Shown here piece by piece: positions 7,637 to 14,043 of a stretch of 30,907 bases of DNA. Source of the stretch: DATGZX01 sp035296965 (GTDB lineage: Bacteria > Planctomycetota > Planctomycetia > Gemmatales > Gemmataceae); NCBI GenBank assembly GCA_035296965.1, contig DATGZX010000138.1:1-30907 (forward strand), written 5' to 3'. The position numbers and the translations under genes were made by a program. Position 1 is the stretch's first letter, and each line of letters opens with the position of its first letter. The notes below the pieces were generated by a model. It worked only from the letters and a program-made list of their open reading frames with translations, searched no databases and was not told the DNA's origin.

Positions 7637-8218
7637 ATGCTGGAACTGCAACGTTTCTTGGTAAAGGAGCAGTTTGCTTTGTTCAGGAAGTCGATTACCT
7701 ACGACATTCTCGACGCGGAGACACGCGAGCAGGTTGGCGTGGCGCGGGAGGAACTGGGTGGCCTGGCAAGAATGCTCCGCTGGGTAATCAAGAGGCGGTT
7801 TGCGTCCGTGAGCATCGAGGTTTTTGAGAGCACGGACGAATCCCTGGTATTCACAATCCATCGACCTGCGGGCTTTGGACAGCAACGCGTCAACGTCTAC
7901 GATGCCGACGACCGCCTGATGGGGTATTTTCAAAATAGGATCTCCTGGGGCGGCAGTTTCGGCGTGTACGACTATCACAACGAGCTGTTTGCCGAGATCA
8001 AGGGAGATTGGCTTGCCCGGAATTTCGCGTTCGAAACGCCCGATGGCCGCGAACTGGGCAACGTCAAGCGAGCCTGGCCGGGGCTGGGACTGCTGACGCA
8101 TGCCGGCATCTATGTCGTCACGATCGACGACGACCTCGAAGACCAGCCGATCGCCAAGATGCTCCTGCTTGCTGCTGCACTCGCCATCGACATTGTTTAT
8201 TACAAAACTGAAGGGTGA
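7637..8218 (+). CDS. LURP-one-related / scramblase-like protein
   Basis: A 193-residue protein with the beta-barrel plus C-terminal helix plan of the LURP-one/phospholipid scramblase (Tubby-like) superfamily. It shows 'FLVKEQFALFRKSITYDI' at the start, alternating beta-strand repeats such as 'VNVYDADDRLMGYF', and the buried hydrophobic C-terminal helix 'MLLLAAALAIDIVYYKTEG'. Bacterial members (YxjI type) have no proven activity. The C-terminal helix is likely the barrel core, not a membrane anchor. The ATG at 7637 follows a purine-rich GAGGGGGAGG. A 21-bp gap to the M24 peptidase gene suggests they are co-transcribed. It is divergent from ubiE across about 165 bp. Confidence 0.85.
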   Translation: MLELQRFLVKEQFALFRKSITYDILDAETREQVGVAREELGGLARMLRWVIKRRFASVSIEVFESTDESLVFTIHRPAGFGQQRVNVYDADDRLMGYFQNRISWGGSFGVYDYHNELFAEIKGDWLARNFAFETPDGRELGNVKRAWPGLGLLTHAGIYVVTIDDDLEDQPIAKMLLLAAALAIDIVYYKTEG

Positions 8219-8239
8219 TCCTTTTGCGAGGGAGAATTC

Positions 8240-9334
8240 ATGCTCAGCGCTGAAGGTTGTCGAGAGCGCAGGCTACGGTTCTGGCAGGAACTCGATCCCA
8301 AACCGGATAGCGACCATCTCCGCCTGGCCGATCCTATCCACCTGATGTACCTGGCCAATTTCCACGTCGATCCTTTCAGCCTGGGCGCGGGCTTCGGCGG
8401 TTTCCTGATCCTGCGCAAGGACGGCCACACCACGCTCATTCACGACAACCGCTTGCCGAAGTCGGTCGAGGAGGCCCAGGTCGATGAACGCCGCGTCGTG
8501 AACTGGTACGACGGCCAAGCGCCGGCCCACGGTCCCCGGCAGCTAGCGGCACTGGATCGCGTGAATCCAGGCGGCAGCGGGCTACGCTTCCACGATCGCG
8601 TCGGCGATCCCTACGCTTCTTTCGTCATCAACACCTTGGCGGCCATGCGTCGCCGGAAGTACCCCGACGAAATGGCCCTGCTGCGCCGCTGCATGCGTGC
8701 CACCGAGGCCGGCCATGCCTGGGCGCGTGCCAACGTCAAGCCGGGCATGAAGGAGCTGGACGTCTATTGCGGCATCAACACCGCCTGCATCCAGGCGGCT
8801 GGGCAAGCCGTCGTGGTCTATGGTGACTTCGCCGTGTCGCCTGGACCAGAGCGCAAAGGTGGGCCGCCGACGGGCCACGTGATCGAGCCAGGAGAGATGC
8901 TAATCCTGGATTTTTCCGTAGTGATTGCCGGTTATCGCAGCGATTTCACGAATACGCTCGTCGTGGGCAAAACGCCAAGCGCCGACCAGCAGCGGCTGGC
9001 CTCTCTTTGCAAGGAGGCGATGGCCGCAGGCGAGAAAGAGCTGCGTGCGGCAGCTCCTTGCCTGACCGTCTACCAGGCAGTTCGCGATGCCTTCGACAAG
9101 GCAGGAGTCGCCCAGCATTTCCCGCATCATGCCGGCCACGGCCTGGGCCTTACCCATCCGGAAGCCCCCTTTATCGTTCGTCATGCGACCGAATCACTGT
9201 TGGCGGGCGATGTCGTCACGCTGGAGCCAGGCCTCTATATCTCCGGCGTGGGCGGCATCCGCATCGAGAACAACTACCTGATTACCGACGATGGCTACGA
9301 GAGGCTCAGCAATCACGTTATCAGCCTTCAGTAG
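8240..9334 (+). CDS. M24 family metallopeptidase (Xaa-Pro aminopeptidase/prolidase-like)
   Basis: A 364-residue pita-bread-fold metallopeptidase with a creatinase-type N-terminal domain (about 1-140) and a C-terminal catalytic domain. All five expected metal ligands are visible: D224 ('LILDFSV'), D235 ('GYRSDFTN'), H300 ('HHAGHGLGLTHPE'), E329 ('TLEPGLY') and E343 ('IRIENNYLI'). It should therefore be an active dinuclear-metal peptidase, most like the Xaa-Pro aminopeptidases and dipeptidases. The exact specificity cannot be deduced. There is no signal peptide, so it acts in the cytoplasm. The ATG at 8240 is preceded by GAGGGAG at six bases. It follows the LURP-like gene by 21 bp and ends convergently with the S1-domain gene. 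Confidence 0.93.
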   Translation: MLSAEGCRERRLRFWQELDPKPDSDHLRLADPIHLMYLANFHVDPFSLGAGFGGFLILRKDGHTTLIHDNRLPKSVEEAQVDERRVVNWYDGQAPAHGPRQLAALDRVNPGGSGLRFHDRVGDPYASFVINTLAAMRRRKYPDEMALLRRCMRATEAGHAWARANVKPGMKELDVYCGINTACIQAAGQAVVVYGDFAVSPGPERKGGPPTGHVIEPGEMLILDFSVVIAGYRSDFTNTLVVGKTPSADQQRLASLCKEAMAAGEKELRAAAPCLTVYQAVRDAFDKAGVAQHFPHHAGHGLGLTHPEAPFIVRHATESLLAGDVVTLEPGLYISGVGGIRIENNYLITDDGYERLSNHVISLQ

Positions 9335-9386
9335 CCCAAAATCATATTGAGACTATTCAACCGAAAACAAGGGGCAGTTGGAGCCT

Positions 9387-10742
9387 TTAATGCTCGCCCA
9401 GACCGCCACGCAGTGGCGTCATCCGCGGCCGCTGTGGGTGGACTTCGACTTCTTCTCCTTCTTCCTCGGCGGCCTCGGCTTCCTTGGCCGTGACTGCCTT
9501 CAGCGACAGCGAAATCCGCTTCTGATTGCGATCCACACCCAGCACCATGACCTGCACTTCTTGCCCAGGCTGCACCACATCGCTGGGCCGGCGCACGCGC
9601 TGCGGCGCCAGCTCCGACACATGCACCAGGCCTTCGATTCCGGGCTCCAGCTCCACGAACGCTCCGAACTCCATGAGCCTGGTCACCTTGCCTTTGACGA
9701 CGGCATGCATCGGGTAATTCGTGTCGGCTTGCTCCCAGGGGCTCGCCGTGAGCTGCCTGAGTCCAAGGCCGACCTTGCGCGTTTCGTGGTCGATCTTGAG
9801 CACCACCACCTTCACGGTTTGCCCCGGCTGCACGATTCGATTCGCGTCATCCACGCGCGCCCAACTCATTTGGCTGATGTGCAGCAGCCCGTCCACGCCG
9901 CCAAGATCCACGAAAGCCCCAAAGTCGAGAACCGAGCGGACGACCCCCTCCCGGATCTGTCCTTCCGCCAATTCTGCCCAGAGCTTCTCGCGAGCTAGTT
10001 CGCGCTCTTTCTCCAAAAGCGCGCGCCTGCTGACGACGAGGTTGCGTTCCTCCGGATTCACTTCCGCAACCATGCAGCGCAGCCGCTGATTGACGAACTG
10101 CTCCAGGTCCTCGACGCGGTACAGGTCGATCTGGCTGATCGGCATGAAGCCGCGAATGCCGTTGACGTCGACGGAAAGCCCACCCTTGTTGGTAGCCGTC
10201 ACGCGCGCCTCGACGATCATGTCGACCGCGACGCTCGACCAGTTCGCCACCGTGGCCGCTCCCCTGCGCGACAGGATCAGCAGGCCGTTGGCAGGATCGT
10301 AGCCTTCGATGCTGATTTCCACCTCGGTGCCAATGGCTGGCGGCCCCTCGGCAAACTGGAGCATGGGCAGCACGCCCTGGCTGCGGCCTCCCGGCACATC
10401 GAGGAAGACATCCGTACCATGCACGGCGATCACCTTGGCCTTCTTCTTGCCCGGCTCGGAGCTTGGCGGAGGCTTGCCCTTTTGTTGGGCGGGTTCGCCG
10501 TAAAGTTCCTTGTCGCTGATGCCGCCCATCGCTTCCTGCAGCTCCCGCTCGATCTGGGCGTCGAGGTCGCGCAGCCGCGGACCGGCTCCCAAGACCTGCT
10601 CATCCGTCAAGTTGGGCGGCGGCTCCAGCTTGGGCTGTTGCATGGCGGCCTCGGCACGCGTTTCCATCCGGAGTCTCAGCGCCTGTGTCCGCTCCTGAAC
10701 GCTCGGAGCCGGTGATTCCTGCGGTTTTTCGGTGTCGCTCAT
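9387..10742 (-). CDS. Four-S1-domain RNA-binding protein (ribosomal protein S1-like)
   Basis: A roughly 450-residue protein with a charged, proline-rich N-terminus (about 1-95) followed by four S1 (OB-fold) domains at roughly 100-165, 175-245, 260-330 and 350-420. The last two are the most canonical, with 'GVVRSVLDFGAFVDLGGVDG' and 'KVTRLMEFGAFVELEPGIEG', each followed by an LLHIS/LVHVSE block. The acidic C-terminal tail 'EAEAAEEEGEEVEV' is striking. It probably binds mRNA or assists translation. It may be an accessory S1 and not the housekeeping rpsA, which usually has six domains. The start is unsure: ATG at 10742 gives a natural N-terminus (MSDTEKP), while an in-frame GTG at 10769 overlaps the stop of the upstream DUF1080 gene as GTGA, which would imply coupling. 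Confidence 0.9.
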   Translation of the reverse strand: MSDTEKPQESPAPSVQERTQALRLRMETRAEAAMQQPKLEPPPNLTDEQVLGAGPRLRDLDAQIERELQEAMGGISDKELYGEPAQQKGKPPPSSEPGKKKAKVIAVHGTDVFLDVPGGRSQGVLPMLQFAEGPPAIGTEVEISIEGYDPANGLLILSRRGAATVANWSSVAVDMIVEARVTATNKGGLSVDVNGIRGFMPISQIDLYRVEDLEQFVNQRLRCMVAEVNPEERNLVVSRRALLEKERELAREKLWAELAEGQIREGVVRSVLDFGAFVDLGGVDGLLHISQMSWARVDDANRIVQPGQTVKVVVLKIDHETRKVGLGLRQLTASPWEQADTNYPMHAVVKGKVTRLMEFGAFVELEPGIEGLVHVSELAPQRVRRPSDVVQPGQEVQVMVLGVDRNQKRISLSLKAVTAKEAEAAEEEGEEVEVHPQRPRMTPLRGGLGEH

Positions 10743-10765
10743 TGCTTCGACTTTCATCACAAGGC

Positions 10766-11443
10766 TCACTGCTTGCCGGCCGAATCGGTCAGCTCACGAA
10801 TGCGCACGCTGCGAAATTCCACCTTGTTGGTGTGGCTTTGCAAGCAGATCGAGCCCTTTAGCGGTTTGTTCTTGAGATCCTTCATCGTGCTCTGGTCCAC
10901 ATCGAGCACGTCCTGGCCATTGATTCTAACATGGATGCGCGGCCCCCGGCATTCCACGTCGAGCGCATTCCATTCCAGCGTCGGTTTCACCGGATTCGCC
11001 AGTGGAGCCACGTAACGATACAAGGAGCCGCTGCTGTACTTGTTGGGCGGCTTCCCCGCGTCGTCCAGGAGCTGCACTTCGTAGCAGAAATACGAAGGCC
11101 GAGTCTCCCGCGAGCGCGCCGGATCGAATGGGCCGGTGCGGATGCCAATGCCGCTGTTGCCGTTCGCCGCCAGGCGGTATTCGACGTGCAAGGCGAAGTC
11201 GGCAAACTGGCGCTTTTCGTAACGGAGAAAACCGAACGCTTTGCCCGCGCAGGTGAGGATGCCATCGTGCACGGTCCACATAGGCTGCTTCTTGCCCTCT
11301 TTGTCCTTGTATTCCTTGGGGCCTTCGACAACCCAACCGGTCAAATCCTTGCCGTTGAAGAGATCGAGTGCTTCCTCCTTGGAAGAGTCAGGACACGTCG
11401 CCAGACCGACGGCTACAGTCAAGATGCCCAGCAGTTTCAGCAT
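10766..11443 (-). CDS. DUF1080 (3-keto-disaccharide hydrolase-type) exported protein
   Basis: About 225 residues. An N-terminal signal sequence 'LLGILTVAVGLATC' ends in a cysteine at about residue 17, possibly a lipoprotein site, though LATC is not ideal. A concanavalin-like DUF1080 domain follows: 'LFNGKDLTGW' at the start, 'GNSGIGIRTG', 'YEVQLLDD', 'EWNALDVECRGPRIHVRING' and 'GSICLQSHTNKVEFRSVRIREL' at the end. The family is greatly expanded in planctomycetes and acts on glycans outside the cytoplasm; some members hydrolyse 3-keto-glycosides. The substrate cannot be inferred here. The second ATG (11443) is preferred because GGGAGG lies six bases before it. It is followed immediately by the S1-domain gene. 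Confidence 0.92.
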   Translation of the reverse strand: MLKLLGILTVAVGLATCPDSSKEEALDLFNGKDLTGWVVEGPKEYKDKEGKKQPMWTVHDGILTCAGKAFGFLRYEKRQFADFALHVEYRLAANGNSGIGIRTGPFDPARSRETRPSYFCYEVQLLDDAGKPPNKYSSGSLYRYVAPLANPVKPTLEWNALDVECRGPRIHVRINGQDVLDVDQSTMKDLKNKPLKGSICLQSHTNKVEFRSVRIRELTDSAGKQ

Positions 11444-11516
11444 TTGCATCCTCCCGCCCGTGAACAGGTGGGTTCCATGGAGCCTGAGTTGGTTCGGGGC
11501 AAAATAGAGGAAACAT

Positions 11517-11581
11517 AAGCGGCGGAAAAGCGCCGCACTCCCAAAGTGACTTCTCTGGACTGCGGCGCTTTTCCGCCGCTT
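11517..11581. repeat. Perfect 21-bp inverted repeat made of two mirrored small hairpins
   Basis: The 21-bp arm at 11517-11537 is repeated in exact inverted form at 11561-11581, with a 23-bp spacer. Each arm is itself a small hairpin, GCGGCG-GAAAAG-CGCCGC. Two inverted REP-like units make the architecture of a BIME. It sits between the Dabb gene and the DUF1080 gene, both read leftwards, and may act as a terminator or mRNA stabiliser. A T-rich run follows on the plus side only. Confidence 0.88.
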
Positions 11582-11654
11582 TTGTTTTCCTTCCTCAACA
11601 ATTCACTCCGCCAACCCTTCAAAATCTGCGAAACTCGAACTTAGGCGCCCTTGT

Positions 11655-12125
11655 TTATTTAGAGAGCTTTTCCTTCACAGGGTGTTTACTGGTGGGCTTC
11701 TGATTCACGAAATCGAACACCAGCAGTTTCTCCCTATCGACGTGTTTCATGTGTTTCTCCACGTACTTCAAATGCATCGGGTGCTTGAGGTACGTGTTCA
11801 GTCCGTCGGCGTCATCGAAGAGCACGCACAGCGCAGCCGCGTAGTCCTTCTTCGACAGTCCGGGACTTGCCATATCCGCGGGCTTGCCGGCTCGGAGTTC
11901 TCGGACGGTCGGAATCCCCTGGAGCAGTTCATGGGCATCGGCCACCAGTGCGTCCGCTTCCTCCTTGGGAGCATCCTTGTTCAGATAGAAGACAACAACG
12001 TGGACATAGGGCGGCGCCTTTTCCGCAGGCGCGGTGGCGAATTTCACGTCTGAACGCGAAAAGGCCGCAAAACATGCCACTCCAACCGTTGCGAGCACGC
12101 CCACAGCAAGCAATTTGCGAATCAT
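11655..12125 (-). CDS. Exported Dabb (stress-responsive A/B barrel) domain protein
   Basis: A 156-residue protein starting at ATG 12125, chosen because GGAGGAAATGAG lies just upstream; the open frame runs on to 12254 but that part is non-coding in character. A hydrophobic N-terminal segment 'LLAVGVLATVGVACFAAF' (residues 5-22) looks like a signal peptide or anchor. The rest fits a Dabb domain: 'YVHVVVFYLNKDAPKEEADALVADAHE', split around residues 39-65, then 'DYAAALCVLFDDADGLNTYLKHPMHLKYVEKH' around 92-123. Dabb domains form dimeric ferredoxin-like barrels; most bacterial members have no assigned activity. The export signal puts this one in the periplasm or on the surface, as is common in planctomycetes. 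Confidence 0.88.
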   Translation of the reverse strand: MIRKLLAVGVLATVGVACFAAFSRSDVKFATAPAEKAPPYVHVVVFYLNKDAPKEEADALVADAHELLQGIPTVRELRAGKPADMASPGLSKKDYAAALCVLFDDADGLNTYLKHPMHLKYVEKHMKHVDREKLLVFDFVNQKPTSKHPVKEKLSK

Positions 12126-12177
12126 CTCATTTCCTCCTGCCAGTAGTTCGGCGAAACACCTGCTTCCACAAAAGCCG

Positions 12178-12238
12178 GGAGCGTCAGCGACCGGCCGTCC
12201 CCTCGATCCCGCTTCGGGCCCTGACGACCGACGCTCCT
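12178..12238. repeat. GGAGCGTC inverted repeat, dispersed-repeat type
   Basis: GGAGCGTCAGCGACCGG at 12178-12194 is partly mirrored by GACCGACGCTCC at 12227-12238, giving an 8-bp perfect stem (GGAGCGTC/GACGCTCC). A smaller CCCGCTTCGGG hairpin lies between the arms. From memory, GGGAGCGTCAGCGACC-type intergenic sequences are frequent in Gemmata-like planctomycetes, but I cannot count copies here. Confidence 0.55.
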
Positions 12239-12304
12239 GGGACTTTCTTGCCAATCAAGGCAGGCTATCAAACATCCAGGCCTTCTGCAACCAGCGCGTG
12301 GCCT

Positions 12305-12349
12305 GCGCTCGGCGCGGCTTTGCGCTCGGCGCGGCCGCGCTCGGCGCGG
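12305..12349. repeat. Three copies of GCGCTCGGCGCGG
   Basis: The identical 13-mer starts at 12305, 12322 and 12337, with four- and two-base gaps. It is followed by CTGTC-ACGC-GACAG, a short palindrome, and a T-rich tract at 12391-12401. The region is non-coding. It resembles the GC-rich repeat block at 17577-17673 in composition. Confidence 0.75.
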
Positions 12350-12398
12350 GTCTCTGTCACGCGACAGTCTCCGACCCCGTCGCTGTCGTCTTTTCTTT

Positions 12399-12500
12399 TT
12401 GACCAAGTACACCGACGAGACCAACGACATTACGGCCTACACGTACAACAGCAACGGAGACCAGACGCAGGTAAAGAACATCCTAAACCAGGTGACGATA
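12399..12500 (+). pseudogene. Remnant of an RHS/YD-repeat protein gene
   Basis: About 33 codons in one frame read like one and a half YD repeats of an RHS protein: 'KYTDETNDITAYTYNSNGD' followed by 'QTQVKNILNQVT'. This is the pattern normally seen as Y-T-Y-D-x-x-G-N. No start codon, ribosome site or further repeat flanks it, and the frame then runs into sequence with no RHS character. I read it as a leftover fragment of a large RHS gene. It is bounded on the left by GC-rich palindromes. Confidence 0.65.
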
Positions 12501-13033
12501 ATTGGAGCAGAACATGGCTCTGGCGAGGCCGTAGGGGACGCATTTGGGAAAAATAGCTTGACAACAGGTAAGGGACCCGTAAAGATCGAACCGCAGTTAA
12601 ACTGGTCAAAATGGGATGCTGAGGCAAGATCTGGGCGCTGGACTCGCTATCCTGAAGACACGCCATTGTCTATCCGGAAAGATGACCGAGCGGAAGAGGC
12701 TGCGCACCTGCAGCCGACAGGCGTTTGTCTTTTCACCCACCGGCCCCGAAGGAGTGAAGAGTCTGCCGCGCCCTCCCCTGCTTTGCAGCACGCCTAGGCA
12801 CGGGAAGGAAAGGGCAACACTGTGTGCTGGGCGGTGGCAGGTAGTCTCCCAGCCCACACCCCTTGGTGGAGGAAAAGTCGCCGGAGTGTCCCGAGAGATA
12901 CGGACCGAAGCAACGAAGATCAAAGGCGTCGCACGGAGTTGCGGCGGGTGTGCCGGCCATAGAGCCTACCAGGAAGAACGTACGCGAGTACCGCGAACCG
13001 CAACCAGCGAGCTAATGCTTTAATTCTCGGTGT
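12501..13033. other. Unassigned stretch between the RHS remnant and the PEP-CTERM gene
   Basis: About 530 bp with no recognisable gene. Open frames exist on both strands but none has a plausible start, ribosome site or family motif. The section around 12800-12960 contains several purine-rich and self-complementary pieces (for example CTGGGCGGTGG...CTCCCAG near 12827-12852), so a structured RNA or an intron relic cannot be excluded. No conserved core of a known RNA class was identified. Confidence 0.4.
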
Positions 13034-13060
13034 CCCGGCTTCCCGGGAGTCGGGTGTTTT
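13034..13060 (+). terminator. Hairpin with T-run just upstream of the PEP-CTERM gene
   Basis: CCCGGCTTC (13034-13042) pairs with GGGAGTCGGG-type sequence up to 13054 through nine pairs including two G-U wobbles, and TGTTTT follows. It has the form of an intrinsic terminator. It lies only 21 bp before the ATG at 13082, ahead of the ribosome site GGGAGG. It may end transcription coming from the left or act as an attenuator in the leader of the PEP-CTERM gene. Confidence 0.5.
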
Positions 13061-13081
13061 CCATTCTAATGGGAGGGCAAA

Positions 13082-13870
13082 ATGACTGTAATCGCAACCA
13101 AACGGCAGCAACTCCTCGCCGGCCTGCTGCTCACCTGGATCCTCTTCTGCGGTCCGCCGGCCCGGGCCGGGATTCTATGGTATAACGGGGACCTCGATAA
13201 CCGGGACGCCTTTAGCAACCAGACGTCGAGTTCCTCGGGTGGCATTGACGGTCGGATCTATGAAAACTTCATCGTCCCGGCCGGGACCACCTGGACCATC
13301 ACCAGCGTTTTCTCCAATGACGTTCTGAACCCACTTTTCTCCCCCCCCAACACCACTACGGCCTCCTGGGAGATCCGTTCGGGCGTCAGCGCAGGCAACG
13401 GCGGTACCCTGCTGGCCAGCGGCGACGGCGCTGACGTGATTACGCCCACCGGCAGGACGTCCAGCGTCTTTGCCCCCTTCCCTGCTTCGGAATATACGAA
13501 CCAGGTCAACGGGCTGAGCGTCACTCTCGGTGCCGGAACGTATTGGCTTTCGGTCGCCCCGGATACCGATGGCTTGGTCAATTCCTATTGGAACGTTTCC
13601 ACCACGAGCGGAGCCAACGCTATTGGGAACCCTGCGGGTAATGATGGCAATTCCTTCTTCTCGAGCACCTTCACGGGCGATTTCTTCACGCCCACCGCGT
13701 CGTTAGAGGGGCCGGGGAACTGGGACTATTCGTTGGGCGTCATTGGAACCGCTCAGGCCTCGACCGTGCCCGAGCCGTCCGGAGCGGCGTTGGCGCTAGG
13801 AGCGAGTTTGATCCTGGCGGGGTATGCCTACCGCCGCCGCAAGCCTGCGACCCTGGCCAGCCGCGCCTGA
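13082..13870 (+). CDS. PEP-CTERM sorting-signal exported protein
   Basis: A 262-residue secreted protein. A signal peptide with hydrophobic core 'LLAGLLLTWILFCG' is likely cut after ARA at residue 29. The body is Ser/Thr/Asn/Gly-rich and predicted all-beta, with no enzyme motif. The C-terminus has the three-part PEP-CTERM signal: 'VPEP' at 229-232, a hydrophobic helix 'GAALALGASLILAGYAY', and the basic stop 'RRRK'. Such proteins are processed by an exosortase at the membrane and are usually linked to extracellular matrix or envelope assembly. No exosortase gene lies in this window. The ATG at 13082 follows GGGAGG at about five bases. The S53 peptidase starts 173 bp downstream on the same strand. 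Confidence 0.93.
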   Translation: MTVIATKRQQLLAGLLLTWILFCGPPARAGILWYNGDLDNRDAFSNQTSSSSGGIDGRIYENFIVPAGTTWTITSVFSNDVLNPLFSPPNTTTASWEIRSGVSAGNGGTLLASGDGADVITPTGRTSSVFAPFPASEYTNQVNGLSVTLGAGTYWLSVAPDTDGLVNSYWNVSTTSGANAIGNPAGNDGNSFFSSTFTGDFFTPTASLEGPGNWDYSLGVIGTAQASTVPEPSGAALALGASLILAGYAYRRRKPATLASRA

Positions 13871-14043
13871 GTGCGCACTTGTCTGCCCGAGCCCTCGGAT
13901 CGGCTGGCTGCCGACTCAAGGGCCCATGCTGTCCCACCCTCGCGTCCTCCCCTTGACGCGATCTTGCTTGGTTAAGCACAACGACTGTGTCCATTTGCCC
14001 GCCTGGGGCCGATGCCGTCTGACCCAAGAAGGAGTATTCATCT

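Noticed and set aside
12858..12890. GGAGGAAAAGTCGCCGGAG resembling the GAGGAAAGTCC core of RNase P RNA
   Set aside because: The match has an inserted A and a changed core, and I found no partner P4 strand (ACAGAA-type motif) at a suitable distance.
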